A DNA stretch of 64,000 bases from Rhodospirillaceae bacterium SYSU D60007 (GTDB taxonomy: Bacteria > Pseudomonadota > Alphaproteobacteria > Reyranellales > Reyranellaceae): positions 30,122-94,121 of the forward strand of contig QOCQ01000025.1 of NCBI GenBank assembly GCA_003574685.1, in the 5' to 3' direction. Under the pieces are notes generated by a model. That model was given only the letters and a program-made list of their open reading frames with translations, had not been told where the DNA came from and did no database searches. The translations under genes and the position numbers were made by a program. Shown piece by piece: positions 43,903 through 52,647 of the stretch (positions are counted from its first letter, which is position 1; every line of letters starts with the position of its first letter).

Positions 43903-44106
43903 ATGTCGAAGACGTTTGTTGTTGTGCCAGGCTACGAGGCGCGCAACGGCCATGTCCGCTACGGACCGGGCGTGACGCTGTATGTCGAGGAAGACGAGCA
44001 GGTGCAGGTCTACCTGCTGCGGCAGGGCCGCCACTGCAACGTACGGCAGTACGATTACAGCACGCTCGATCCACAGGCCCCGCCGCAGGGGCTGCGCAGC
44101 GCCTGA
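43903..44106 (+). CDS. Small hypothetical protein downstream of terminase
   Basis: A 67-residue, beta-rich protein: SKTFVVVPGYEARNGHVRYG, VTLYVEEDEQVQVYLLRQG, then a Pro-rich tail. No signal or membrane segment. The start is the first ATG, with GGTAGAG just upstream. It lies 97 bp after the terminase and is convergent with the response regulator. Whether it is phage-derived or chromosomal cannot be told. Confidence 0.55.
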   Translation: MSKTFVVVPGYEARNGHVRYGPGVTLYVEEDEQVQVYLLRQGRHCNVRQYDYSTLDPQAPPQGLRSA

Positions 44107-44110
44107 ACGG

Positions 44111-44533
44111 CTAGCGCCGCCGGGCCTGCCGGCGCGGGGTCTGCGCCATGCTGGCCAGCACTTCCATCAGCGAACGCAGCGCCACCGGCTTGGGGAAATA
44201 GTCCAGCGCCCCGCCGTTGCGCGCCTGCGCGATTTCGTCGGGGCCGGCATGGCCCGACATCACGTAGCGCGCCGCCTGCGGCTGCAGGTCGCGGCAGGCG
44301 CGCAGCACCTCAAGGCCGCTGCCGTCGGGCATGCGGATGTCGGTGAGCAGCACGTCGAAAGGCCCGTCCTTGCCCAGCGAGTGGATGGCCGCAACGGCGC
44401 CATCCACGCACATCACGGTATGGCCGTGGCGCGCGAGGAAGCCGCGCAGCTCGTCAAGGATGTCCGGCTCGTCATCCACGACAAGGACCGTCATGGCCCG
44501 TTGGTTTGCCCTGCTCATGTCCAATACCTGCAT
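44111..44533 (-). CDS. Response regulator receiver protein
   Basis: A 140-residue single receiver domain: TVLVVDDEPDILDEL (acidic pair), FDVLLTDIRMPDGSG with phospho-acceptor Asp, YVMSGHAG (switch Ser) and YFPKPV with the conserved Lys. No output domain, so it acts in a phosphorelay or by protein contact. Starts at 44533, 44518 or 44494 are all possible, with none having a strong ribosome site. No cognate kinase is adjacent. Confidence 0.9.
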   Translation of the reverse strand: MQVLDMSRANQRAMTVLVVDDEPDILDELRGFLARHGHTVMCVDGAVAAIHSLGKDGPFDVLLTDIRMPDGSGLEVLRACRDLQPQAARYVMSGHAGPDEIAQARNGGALDYFPKPVALRSLMEVLASMAQTPRRQARRR

Positions 44534-44664
44534 CCGATTTCATCGCACGCGACTGAATGGCACAGGCCCCGTATGCGCCGATCTGCCGCGGCGCGCGATG
44601 CGGATTGACTCCAATCTGGACGGTTCGACAGGCCGCGCCATGGCCGCTATCCTGCGGCAGCTCC

Positions 44665-45171
44665 ATGTCGTGTGCGCATTTCTCACGCCTCCGTCTGCCC
44701 GGCCGGGCGCTGCTGTTGGTGCTCGCTGCGGCGCTGCCGGCGTGGGCCGCCGACTGGGTCGGTGCGGCCCAGGCGGTGGAGGGCGACGTGCTGCAGGTTC
44801 GCTCGACGCGGCTGCGGCTGTTCGGCATCGACGCGCCCGAGCCGGGGCAGCACTGCCAGGGCCCGGACGGCGGCAGCTACGACTGCGCCGCCGAGGCCGT
44901 GAAGGAGCTGGCGCGGCTGATCGACGGCGAAACCGTGCGCTGCCGCAGCATGGGCCGCGATCCCGACGACATGCCGCTGGCGGTGTGCATGGCCGGTGCA
45001 ACCGATCTCAATGCAGAGATGGTACGCGCGGGCTGGGCAGTGACCTATCTCAGCCGCGACTACCAGCGGCGCGAGAACGAGGCGCGCGCCGAGCGCCGCG
45101 GCCTGTGGCAGGGCCGCTTCGACCGCCCCGAGGCCTGGCGCCGCAAGCACAAGGGCGACGATCGGGGCTAG
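44665..45171 (+). CDS. Secreted thermonuclease (staphylococcal nuclease-like domain)
   Basis: A 168-residue SNase-like protein with a signal peptide (RLPGRALLLVLAAALPAWA) and one OB-fold nuclease domain: LRLFGIDAPEPGQHC near residues 50-64, GETVRCRSMGRD, MVRAGWAVTYLSRDY and NEARAERRGLWQGRF. Family members cleave DNA/RNA, though many bacterial SNase-like proteins of this small type lack proven activity. The extra Cys pairs suit a periplasmic location. An open frame upstream adds unrelated residues; the ATG at 44665 places the signal at the N-terminus. Confidence 0.88.
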   Translation: MSCAHFSRLRLPGRALLLVLAAALPAWAADWVGAAQAVEGDVLQVRSTRLRLFGIDAPEPGQHCQGPDGGSYDCAAEAVKELARLIDGETVRCRSMGRDPDDMPLAVCMAGATDLNAEMVRAGWAVTYLSRDYQRRENEARAERRGLWQGRFDRPEAWRRKHKGDDRG

Positions 45172-45251
45172 CCAGCTAACGAGGCGTCTTTGTGAAAAAG
45201 AGGGAAGAAACTGCTGTGGGATTTTACGGCGTAGCGATATAGGGCGGGGGA

Positions 45252-46946
45252 ATGAACACGGCCGACGAACTGCAGCGCGTGCTGCGTGCCTGCGGCAGCT
45301 ACTTCACGACGGCAGGGCTGTTCAGCCTTGCCATCAACCTGCTGTATCTCGCCTCGCCGCTCTACATGCTGCAGGTCTATGACCGCGTGATCTCCAGCGC
45401 CAGCATATCGACGCTGGTGATGCTGACGATCGCGCTGCTCGCCGCGCTGCTGGCGCTGGCCGGCCTGGACGTGGTGCGCGCGCGGATCCTGGCGCGCGCC
45501 GGCATAAGGCTGGAGAAGCTGCTGGCCGAACGCGTGATGGGCGCGATCTTTGCCGCCGCCGGCCGCGGCGAGAACACCGGCGCACAGCCGCTGCGCGATT
45601 TCGACAACGTGCGCCTGTTCCTCTCCGGTCCGGGCATCAATGCGCTGTTCGACCTGCCGTGGGCGCCGGTCTACATCGCCGTTATCTTCCTGCTGCATCC
45701 GTGGCTGGGCGCCTTCGCCCTGGGTTGCGCACTGCTGCTGATGCTGACGGCCATTGCCGGCGAGCAGCTCGCGCGCAAGCCGCTGGCGGAAGCCGGCACG
45801 GCCAGCAACGCCACCTACCGCTTCGCCGAATCGAGTCTGCGCAACTGGGAGGCGGTGCAGGCGATGGGCATGCTGCCCGGCCTGCTGGCGCGCTGGGGGC
45901 GCGACCGCGGCCGCATGGTGGGGCTGCACGGCCGGGCGGCCGACCGCATCGGCGCCTCCGCCGGTCTGACGAGGTTCCTGCGGCTGGCCATGCAGTCGCT
46001 GATGCTGGGGCTGGGTGCGTACCTGGTGATCGAGCGCCAGACGACGGTGGGCGCCATGTTCGCGGCCTCGATCCTGCTGGCGCGCGCGTTGCAGCCGGTG
46101 GAGCTGCTGACCGGCGCCTGGCGGTCGGTGGCGGCGGCGCGCACCGCCTGGCAACGCCTGCGTGCGTTGCTGCGCGCCAATCCCGAGCCCGCCGAGAGGC
46201 TGGCGCTGCCGCGCCCCGCCGGCCGCCTCGATGTCGAGGGCGTGAGCTACGCGCCGCGCGGCACGCAGAAGCCGATCATCGCGCGCGTCGGCTTCAGCCT
46301 CGAGGCCGGCCAGGCGCTGGGCATGGTCGGTCCTTCGGGCGCCGGCAAGTCGACACTGGCCCGCCTGCTGGTGGGCGTGCTGCAGCCGGCGGCGGGCGTG
46401 GTGCGGCTGGATGGTGCGGACATCGCGAAATGGCCGCGCGATACGATCGGGCCCTGGATCGGCTATCTGCCGCAGGATGTGGAGCTGTTCGCCGACACGG
46501 TGGCCAGCAACATCAGCCGCTTTCGCGGTGGCGATGATGCGGCGGTGATCGCCGCCGCCAAGGCCGCGGGCGTGCACGACGCGATCCTCGCGCTGTCCGA
46601 GGGCTACGACACGCAGATCGGCGAGGGCGGCGCGGTGCTGTCCGGCGGCATGCGCCAGCGCATCGGTCTTGCCCGCGCGGTCTACGGTATGCCCAGCCTG
46701 GTGGTGCTGGACGAGCCCAATTCCAGCCTCGATTTCGAGGGCGAGGCGGCGCTGACGGCCTGCCTGCGCCAGCTCAAGGCGCGCGGCACGACGGTGGTGA
46801 TCGTCTCGCACCGCCCCTCGACGCTGGGCATCGTCGATCGCGTGCTGGTGCTGAAAGGCGGCACCGTGGCGGCCTTCGGGCCGCGCGAGGAGGTGCTGCG
46901 GCAGTTCACGCGGCCGGCCCGCGTCGCAACCGCGGAGGCGTCATGA
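45252..46946 (+). CDS. Type I secretion system ABC transporter (PrtD family)
   Basis: A 564-residue inner-membrane exporter half-transporter: six membrane spans in residues ~15-300, then an ATPase with Walker A MVGPSGAGKST (~360), signature LSGGMRQRIGLARA (~463) and Walker B SLVVLDEPNSSLD (~482). There is no N-terminal peptidase-like domain, as in the PrtD/AprD class. It would export an RTX-type protein with the adaptor encoded next, which overlaps it by 4 bp. No secreted substrate or TolC-like gene lies next to it. Confidence 0.94.
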   Translation: MNTADELQRVLRACGSYFTTAGLFSLAINLLYLASPLYMLQVYDRVISSASISTLVMLTIALLAALLALAGLDVVRARILARAGIRLEKLLAERVMGAIFAAAGRGENTGAQPLRDFDNVRLFLSGPGINALFDLPWAPVYIAVIFLLHPWLGAFALGCALLLMLTAIAGEQLARKPLAEAGTASNATYRFAESSLRNWEAVQAMGMLPGLLARWGRDRGRMVGLHGRAADRIGASAGLTRFLRLAMQSLMLGLGAYLVIERQTTVGAMFAASILLARALQPVELLTGAWRSVAAARTAWQRLRALLRANPEPAERLALPRPAGRLDVEGVSYAPRGTQKPIIARVGFSLEAGQALGMVGPSGAGKSTLARLLVGVLQPAAGVVRLDGADIAKWPRDTIGPWIGYLPQDVELFADTVASNISRFRGGDDAAVIAAAKAAGVHDAILALSEGYDTQIGEGGAVLSGGMRQRIGLARAVYGMPSLVVLDEPNSSLDFEGEAALTACLRQLKARGTTVVIVSHRPSTLGIVDRVLVLKGGTVAAFGPREEVLRQFTRPARVATAEAS

Positions 46947-48238
46947 GCAACATCAGCGATTCGATCCGCTGGCCGGCCGCGGCGGGCTGGCTGATCCTGC
47001 TGCTGTTCTTCGGCGGCTTCGGCACCTGGGCGGCCACCGCGCCGCTGCACGGCGCCGTGGTCGCGCCCGGCGTGGTGAAGGTGGAAGGCAACCGCAAGAG
47101 CGTGCAGCACCTCGATGGCGGCATCGTGCGCGAGCTGCACGTGAAGGAGGGCGACAAGGTCGAGGCGGGCGAGGTGCTGATCGTGCTCGACGACACCCAG
47201 GCGCGCGCCGAGTTCCAGGTGCTGTCGCAGCAATATGCGGTGCTGCGCGCCACCGAGGAGCGGCTGAAGGCCGAGCTCAACCGCGCACCCCGGCTGGTAA
47301 TGACGCCGGCGCTGGCGCGCGAGGCCGACAATCCCGACCTGCCGGCGATCTGGAGCGCGCAGGTTGACCAGTTCGAGAGCCGGCGCGCGGCGCTGGAGGG
47401 CGCACGCCAGGTGATCCGCGAGAAAATCGCCCAGCTTGAGCATCAGATCGAGGGGCTGCAGGCGACGCTTGCCGCCTACGAGCAGCAGATCGCCTCGGTG
47501 CGCATGGAGATGGCGGAGATCAAGCCGCTGGTCGAGAAGCAGCTCATCACCCGGCCGCGCTATCTCCAGCTTGAGCGCAGCGGCACCCAGCTCGAGGGGC
47601 AGGCGGCCGACACGCGCGCCACCATCGCCCGCGCCCGCCAGGCGATCGCCGAGCAGCGCCAGCAGATGGCGCAGCTCGACAACGACCGCATGGAAGAGAT
47701 CACCCGCGAGCTGCGCGACACGCAAGCCAAGCTGCTGGAGGTGATCCCCAAGCTGGCCAACGCCAAGGCCGTGCTGGGACGCATGGAGATCCGCGCGCCC
47801 TATAGCGGGCGGGTGGTGGCGCTCACCGTGTTCTCGGTCGGCGGCGTGATCGGCCGCGGCGAGACCATCATGGACATCGTGCCGGCCGAGGACTCGCTGG
47901 TGGTCGAGGCGCAGGTGGCGGTCGAGGACATCAGCGACGTGCGCCCGCGCATGCGCGCCGAGATCCATCTGACCGCCTACAAGCAGCGCGTCACGCCGAT
48001 GGTCGCGGGCGAGGTGGTGCGCATCTCGGCCGACCGCCTGACCGACCAGAAGACCGGTCAGCCCTATTACGTGGCGCTGCTGCGGATGAACCAGCAGCAG
48101 CTCGCCGAGCTGCGGCAGGTGCACCTCTATCCCGGCATGCCGGCGCAGGTGATGATTCCCACCGAGGAGCGCACCGCTTTCGACTACCTCGTCGGCCCGC
48201 TGGTCCAGTCCTTCAACGCCTCCTTCCGCCAGCGGTAG
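46943..48238 (+). CDS. HlyD/PrtE-type membrane fusion protein of type I secretion
   Basis: A 431-residue periplasmic adaptor: one N-terminal span (GWLILLLFFGGFGTWAATA), a lipoyl-like half (VVKVEGNRKSVQHLDGGIV), a long coiled-coil hairpin (~residues 100-270, rich in Glu/Gln/Arg), the returning lipoyl segment APYSGRVVALTVFSVGGVIG and a beta-barrel domain to the end. The start ATGA overlaps the stop of the ABC exporter gene. It links the exporter to an outer-membrane TolC-like channel encoded elsewhere. Confidence 0.94.
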   Translation: MSNISDSIRWPAAAGWLILLLFFGGFGTWAATAPLHGAVVAPGVVKVEGNRKSVQHLDGGIVRELHVKEGDKVEAGEVLIVLDDTQARAEFQVLSQQYAVLRATEERLKAELNRAPRLVMTPALAREADNPDLPAIWSAQVDQFESRRAALEGARQVIREKIAQLEHQIEGLQATLAAYEQQIASVRMEMAEIKPLVEKQLITRPRYLQLERSGTQLEGQAADTRATIARARQAIAEQRQQMAQLDNDRMEEITRELRDTQAKLLEVIPKLANAKAVLGRMEIRAPYSGRVVALTVFSVGGVIGRGETIMDIVPAEDSLVVEAQVAVEDISDVRPRMRAEIHLTAYKQRVTPMVAGEVVRISADRLTDQKTGQPYYVALLRMNQQQLAELRQVHLYPGMPAQVMIPTEERTAFDYLVGPLVQSFNASFRQR

Positions 48239-48245
48239 TCTTAGG

Positions 48246-48364
48246 CCTTCCCCCGGAGGGGGAAGGTGGCGCGCAGCGCCGGAAGGGGGATGCCTCAACC
48301 AGCACGGTGCCTGTTGCGAGATCCCCCTTCCGCCCTTCGGGCACCTTCCCCCTCCGGGGGAAGG
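48246..48364. repeat. Type B palindromic repeat, copy 4
   Basis: Standard 119-bp element lying exactly between the convergent HlyD-type and lipid-kinase-like genes (stop codons at 48238 and 48365), so it could act as a bidirectional terminator. The centre contains GCCTCAACCAGCACGGTGCC, the inverse of the centre of copy 1. Confidence 0.9.
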
Positions 48365-49333
48365 TTATGAGGAGACGGGTTCTTTTGCGGCGGGCTTGCG
48401 GGCGGTGGCGAGGGGGCCGGCGGGGACCAGCATCTGCACGGCCGCGACGTCGATGCCGATCTCGATGTCGAGATGGGCCTCGGGCGGGTGATCGTCGTCA
48501 GCGCGCTGCACGCGGTCATCGATATGCGCGTCGTGGCCGTTGCCGGCAAGCCGCAGCGCGCGGCCGCGGCACACCTCCACCGGCAGGCGCATCGTGCCGT
48601 CCTCCTCGTCGCGCAGGGCGGCGAGGCAGTCGGCAAACTCGGCGCGCCGGCTTTCCGGCAGCAGCACGAAATCCAGCAGTCCGTCGGCAGGATCGGCGTC
48701 GGGCGCCAGCGCCAGCGCCGGCCCGACCGCACGCAGGTTCATGGCCTCCAGCAGCAGGAAGTCGCCCGCGAAGGGCTGATCGTCGAGCGTGCCGGCGAGG
48801 TGCATGGCCTCGTATTTGCCCAGGAGCGCGCTCAGCCCCAGCCGGTCGCGGAACAGCTTGAAACCGGGCTCGCCGTTGCGCGCATCCGCCAGCTTGTCCT
48901 GGGCGTGGAGCTGCGCCATGGCGGTGGCCAGCAGGCCGACGCCGAAGCCCTCGATGAACCAGGTCTTGCCCCACGGGCCGGTGGCGGTGCCGAGATCCAG
49001 CGCCAGCCGCCGCGCGTCGCGCCAGCCGGCCACGATCTCGCGGGCCAGCCCGTCGATGCCCAGCGCGCGGGCGATGTTGTTGGCGGTGCCCAGCGGCAGC
49101 ACCGCGATGGGCACGTTGCGCCGCACCAGCTTGCGTGCGACTGCACCCACCGTGCCGTCGCCGCCGGCCACCACCACCATGTCGCCGGGGTCCTCCAGCA
49201 ACGGCTCCCACGCGTCCTTTTTCGTGATGGAGTGGGCGATCTCGTAGCCGAACTCGTCGAGAAGCCCTTCGAGGTGGCGGCGCGATACACCGCGTCCGCC
49301 GGCTTTCCGGTTGTGCACCAGGCTGACCCGCAT
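48365..49333 (-). CDS. Diacylglycerol kinase (DAGK_cat) family lipid kinase-like protein
   Basis: A 322-residue protein with the DAGK catalytic domain: VSLVHNRKAGGRG at the N-terminus, the nucleotide-binding MVVVAGGDGTVGAVARKL (~52-69) and LPLGTANNIARALGI (~80-94), then a C-terminal beta-sandwich with GFGVGLLATA. It may phosphorylate a lipid (diacylglycerol, sphingoid or similar); the substrate is not predictable. The first ATG is used. Divergent from the PRC-barrel gene. Confidence 0.9.
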   Translation of the reverse strand: MRVSLVHNRKAGGRGVSRRHLEGLLDEFGYEIAHSITKKDAWEPLLEDPGDMVVVAGGDGTVGAVARKLVRRNVPIAVLPLGTANNIARALGIDGLAREIVAGWRDARRLALDLGTATGPWGKTWFIEGFGVGLLATAMAQLHAQDKLADARNGEPGFKLFRDRLGLSALLGKYEAMHLAGTLDDQPFAGDFLLLEAMNLRAVGPALALAPDADPADGLLDFVLLPESRRAEFADCLAALRDEEDGTMRLPVEVCRGRALRLAGNGHDAHIDDRVQRADDDHPPEAHLDIEIGIDVAAVQMLVPAGPLATARKPAAKEPVSS

Positions 49334-49474
49334 CGTTCTCCCCAGTCAGTCGGCCGCATATGGCGGGCGTCTGCCAACGCGCCAGCCGCCCCGGGGTTGC
49401 CGTGGCGGATGCGACGGACGGCGGGAACCGGCTTTCCGGTGTGCCGTTCCCAAGCACCAGTAAAGGAGGGTGCA

Positions 49475-49873
49475 ATGGCTACAGCATCAAAACGCAGCAG
49501 CGCCGAACTTGACCGCCAGGCCCATTCGACCTCAGGCAGCATCATCGCCGCCGACAAGGTCGAGGGCACGACCGTCTACAACCGGGCCGGCGACAAGCTC
49601 GGCACGGTGGACCACGTCATGATCGACAAGATCAACGGCAAGGTCTGCTACGCCATCATGTCGTTTGGCGGCTTCCTCGGCATGGGTGAGAGCTATCACC
49701 CGCTGCCGTGGCAGAAGCTCGATTACGACAAGAACAAGGGCGGTTTCGTCGTTGACCTCGACAAGCGGCAGCTCGAAGGCGCGCCTTATTACAAGGAGAG
49801 CGATTTCGAATGGACGCCGGATTACGGCCGCCGCGTCGATCAGTACTACGGCGTGCCGACCTACTGGCCGTAA
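49475..49873 (+). CDS. PRC-barrel domain protein
   Basis: A 132-residue cytosolic protein. The PRC-barrel covers residues ~22-95 (GSIIAADKVEGTTVYNRAGD, VDHVMIDKINGKVCYAIMSF, HPLPWQKLDYDKNKGGFVV) followed by a Tyr-rich tail. PRC-barrel proteins act in RNA metabolism or as adaptors; in alphaproteobacteria this subtype often sits among stress genes, as here. The ATG at 49475 follows AAAGGAGGG. A much longer open frame upstream is a shadow of the divergent kinase gene. Confidence 0.92.
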   Translation: MATASKRSSAELDRQAHSTSGSIIAADKVEGTTVYNRAGDKLGTVDHVMIDKINGKVCYAIMSFGGFLGMGESYHPLPWQKLDYDKNKGGFVVDLDKRQLEGAPYYKESDFEWTPDYGRRVDQYYGVPTYWP

Positions 49874-49891
49874 CGGGTAGTTGCGTAGAAG

Positions 49892-49925
49892 AGAGCCCCG
49901 GCGCCGGCCGCGCCGGGGCTCTTTT
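49892..49925 (+). terminator. Rho-independent terminator after the PRC-barrel gene
   Basis: A perfect 12-bp stem AGAGCCCCGGCG / CGCCGGGGCTCT with a 7-nt loop, running into TTTT, 18 bp after the stop codon. Confidence 0.85.
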
Positions 49926-49988
49926 GCTGTGCGCGCGGAACCGCCGGCGCAGCGCGCCGTTCAAGCCGCGGAATTTCAGGAGGAAGCA

Positions 49989-50516
49989 ATGGCTCCAGCA
50001 CATACGCAGACATCGACTTCACGCCGGCGGGCGGCGCAGCGGCGGGCATCGGCCGCCGGCCAGTCCGCGCTGGTCATGCTCAAGGCCGACCACAAGGCCG
50101 TCGCTGACCTGGCCGAGCGCTTCGAGAAGGCGCGCGCGCCGCAGAAGAAGCCGATCGCGGCCACCATCTGCAAGGAGCTCACCATCCACGCCACCATCGA
50201 GGAAGAGATCTTCTACCCGGCGCTGCGCCAGGTGGCCGACGAGCAGCTGGAGGAGCTGCTCAACGAGGCGCAGGTCGAGCACCAGTCGGTGAAGGACCTG
50301 GTGGCGCAGATTGAGGACATGCTGCACGGCTCGGGCGACGAGGGCATGTTCGAGGCGAGGGTCAAGGTGCTGGCCGAGTACGTAAAGCACCATGTGCGCG
50401 AGGAGGAGCGCGAGATGTTCCCGCTGGTGCGCGATACCGACATCGACCTGAAGGCACTGGGCGACCGCCTGGCCCGCCGCAAGGAAGAGCTGAAGCGGCA
50501 GCTCCAGGCGCATTAA
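49989..50516 (+). CDS. Hemerythrin HHE domain protein
   Basis: A 175-residue protein: basic Ser/Arg-rich N-terminal tail (~25 residues), then the four-helix hemerythrin domain with VMLKADHKAVADLAE, TIHATIEEEIFYPAL, EAQVEHQSVKDLV and VKHHVREEEREMFPLV supplying the His/Glu iron ligands. CAGGAGGAA precedes the ATG. It is the second HHE protein in the window (the other is 24628-25188); the basic tail differs. Located between PRC-barrel and small membrane protein genes. Confidence 0.93.
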   Translation: MAPAHTQTSTSRRRAAQRRASAAGQSALVMLKADHKAVADLAERFEKARAPQKKPIAATICKELTIHATIEEEIFYPALRQVADEQLEELLNEAQVEHQSVKDLVAQIEDMLHGSGDEGMFEARVKVLAEYVKHHVREEEREMFPLVRDTDIDLKALGDRLARRKEELKRQLQAH

Positions 50517-50519
50517 TTC

Positions 50520-50672
50520 CCTTCTCCCCGCGAAGGCGGGGAGAAGGTGGCGCGAAGCGCCGGATGAGGGGCTTCCGGCGTCGCAACAAAGTACGTCGGC
50601 TCGATGACGATAGGCCGCAAAGCCCCTCATCCGCCCTTCGGGCGCCTTCTCCCCGCCTGCGCGGGGAGAAGG
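50520..50672. repeat. Type A palindromic repeat, copy 2
   Basis: Same structure as 4366-4518, starting two bases after the hemerythrin stop codon. Confidence 0.88.
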
Positions 50673-50752
50673 CGTGAATTGGCGGAACCCCGCGACGGTC
50701 TTTCCGTTCGACGCACAGCGTCCGTAACAACCTGCGGGCGAATGGAGGGACC

Positions 50753-50827
50753 ATGAACGGCGTGATCTATCTGGTGGGGCTGATCGTCGTGATCATGGCG
50801 ATCCTGTCGCTGATCGGCCTGCGCTGA
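50753..50827 (+). CDS. 24-residue single-span membrane microprotein
   Basis: ATG preceded by TGGAGGGACC, encoding 24 residues: NGVIYLVGLIVVIMAILSLI then GLR and a stop. It is one membrane span with a short basic C-terminus, the form of many bacterial microproteins. The ribosome site, clean span and 16-bp gap to the next gene support it being real and cotranscribed with it. Its role could be to bind or stabilise the downstream membrane protein; that is inference. Confidence 0.72.
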   Translation: MNGVIYLVGLIVVIMAILSLIGLR

Positions 50828-50843
50828 CGCGAAGGAGAGGGCC

Positions 50844-51773
50844 ATGGAAACAACCACCTCGGCCGCAAGGCCGGCGGCGGCGGTATCGACGGCAAGCGCC
50901 GCCGCCATCCGCCTGTCCTACCTCGAATGGGGCCCGGTGATCGCCGGCGCCGTGGGCGCGGCGGCGATTTCGCTGGTGCTGCTGACCTTCGGCACCGGCA
51001 TCGGGCTCAGCGCCATGTCGCCATGGCCGGGCGAGGGCATCTCGCTGACGTTCCTCGCCATCGTCACGGCGATCTGGGTGGCGGTGGTGCAGGTCTTCAG
51101 CTTCGCCGCCGGAGGCTACATCGCCGGCCGCCTGCGCGGTGGCTGGGCCGACGCTGGTCCGGCCGAACGGCACTTCCGCGACGGCGCGCACGGCTTCGTG
51201 GTCTGGGCGCTGGCGGTGCTGGTGACGGCCGCGGCGGTGACGCTGACCGGCATGCATGCGGCGCGCACCACGACGCAGGCGGGCGCCACCATGGCGGCGG
51301 GCACGGCAGCGGGCATGACCTCGCGGCCCGACGCCAATCCAATGCAGGAACCCGCCGACTACGCGGCCGACTTCCTGCTGCGGCCCGGTCCCAACCCGCC
51401 GCCCGCGCAGGCCGCCGGCGCGCCCGACCAGCGCGAAAGCATTGGCCGCGTGTTCATTGCCGGCCTGCGCGAAGGCAAGCTGTCGCCGCGCGACCGCACC
51501 TGGCTGGTGCAGGTGGTGACGACCCGCACCGGCATGTCGCAGGAGGATGCGGAGCGGCGCGTCGATGAGGCCTTCAACGAGGCGAAGGCCGTGGAGAGCC
51601 GCCTGCGCGACGCGGCGGACAAGGCTCGGAAGGCCACCATCGTCGCCGCCTTTCTGACCGCAGCCACGCTGGCGGTCGCGGCCGTTGCCGCAACCGCGGG
51701 CGCGGCGCTGGGCGGCCGCCATCGCGACGAACGCACGGGCTTGCGGTTCTTCGGCCGGGAACGCTTCTGGTAA
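50844..51773 (+). CDS. Multi-span membrane protein, unknown function
   Basis: A 309-residue protein with four to five predicted spans: around VIAGAVGAAAISLVLLTFG, LTFLAIVTAIWVAVVQVF, FVVWALAVLVTAAAVTLTG and a C-terminal AFLTAATLAVAAVAATAGAA. Between spans 3 and 4 is a ~120-residue soluble region with DRTWLVQVVTTRTGMSQEDA and a helical EERVDEAFNEAKAVE-like stretch. GAAGGAGAG precedes the ATG. I recall similar proteins annotated only as hypothetical. It follows the 24-residue microprotein. Confidence 0.8.
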   Translation: METTTSAARPAAAVSTASAAAIRLSYLEWGPVIAGAVGAAAISLVLLTFGTGIGLSAMSPWPGEGISLTFLAIVTAIWVAVVQVFSFAAGGYIAGRLRGGWADAGPAERHFRDGAHGFVVWALAVLVTAAAVTLTGMHAARTTTQAGATMAAGTAAGMTSRPDANPMQEPADYAADFLLRPGPNPPPAQAAGAPDQRESIGRVFIAGLREGKLSPRDRTWLVQVVTTRTGMSQEDAERRVDEAFNEAKAVESRLRDAADKARKATIVAAFLTAATLAVAAVAATAGAALGGRHRDERTGLRFFGRERFW

Positions 51774-51791
51774 GCTGAAGCCACAAAAAGG

Positions 51792-51823
51792 AAGAACGGG
51801 GCGCGGGGGCCCCGTTCTTTTTT
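51792..51823. terminator. Rho-independent terminator, possibly bidirectional
   Basis: An 11-bp stem AAGAACGGGGC / GCCCCGTTCTT followed by TTTT, 18 bp after the membrane protein stop; AAAAA on the other side would serve the opposite strand. Confidence 0.85.
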
Positions 51824-52032
51824 GTGGCACCGGTGAAGGTGCCGGTCGAGCGATTGACCTTCCTCAGGCTCCACGCGCTCGACCTGTTCCAAAATGCCAA
51901 CGGGCGCCCGCGAGCCTCGTTGCCAAGGCATTTCCATGACGTCCTCAAGGCAAGACAACGGCCCCGTCCGTGTCTGGCGGAACTCCGGTTGCGATGCGCC
52001 CGTTTTTCCGGCAGCGAACCACGAGGTTTGTC

Positions 52033-52380
52033 ATGACCATCAAGTTCATTCCCGCGGCGCTTGCAGCCGCGATTGGCTTTGGCATCGCCGCCACGCCGGC
52101 CAGCGCCCAGGGCGACTGGCGCCACGAGCGCGGCTGCGATGCTTTTGGCTTCAACTGCGCCAGCGATTATTACCGCGACCGCCACTATTGGCATGATCGC
52201 GACTGGCACCGCTATCGCGGCCGCCACTACGACCGGCGCGACTACTATCGCCGCGCACCGACATATCAGCCGGCCGGCTCGTGCACCTTCTACTCGCGCC
52301 GCGGCCCGATGCCAGGCTATCGCCCGGTCGGCAAGGACCGCTGCTGCATCGAAACCTCCCGCGGCCCGTCCTGCCAGTAG
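52033..52380 (+). CDS. Small secreted Tyr/Arg/His-rich protein
   Basis: A 115-residue protein with signal peptide (IKFIPAALAAAIGFGIAATP, cleavage after ASA) and a mature part very rich in Tyr, Arg, His and Asp (YYRDRHYWHDRDWHRYRGRH), with six Cys in three regions that could form disulfides. The composition is typical of small periplasmic or cell-surface proteins of alphaproteobacteria. No domain or function recognised. The ATG at 52033 lies 5 bp after GAGG. Confidence 0.72.
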   Translation: MTIKFIPAALAAAIGFGIAATPASAQGDWRHERGCDAFGFNCASDYYRDRHYWHDRDWHRYRGRHYDRRDYYRRAPTYQPAGSCTFYSRRGPMPGYRPVGKDRCCIETSRGPSCQ

Positions 52381-52391
52381 ACTTCTGTTTT

Positions 52392-52543
52392 CCTTCTCCC
52401 CGCGACGGCGGGGAGAAGGTGGCGCGAAGCGCCGGATGAGGGGCTTGGCGGCGTCGCAATAGTCACGACGGCTCAATGACGGAGGCTGCGAAGCCCCTCA
52501 TCCGCCCTTCGGGCACCTTCTCCCCGCCTTCGCGGGGAGAAGG
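52392..52543. repeat. Type A palindromic repeat, copy 3
   Basis: Third copy of the type A element, 11 bp after the stop codon of the secreted protein gene, with one base different in the first hairpin loop. Confidence 0.88.
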
Positions 52544-52647
52544 CTTGAAGCGTTCTCTTCGATCACGCGCGCGCATAAATCCGGGTGTGCGTTGACATCG
52601 CTGCTCTTGCCGGCAACGATCCGGCGCGAATGGGGAAGGGAGCGCGC

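Noticed and set aside
48473..49474. N-terminal extension of the PRC-barrel gene
   Set aside because: The open frame is antisense to the lipid kinase-like gene; AAAGGAGGG marks the start at 49475.
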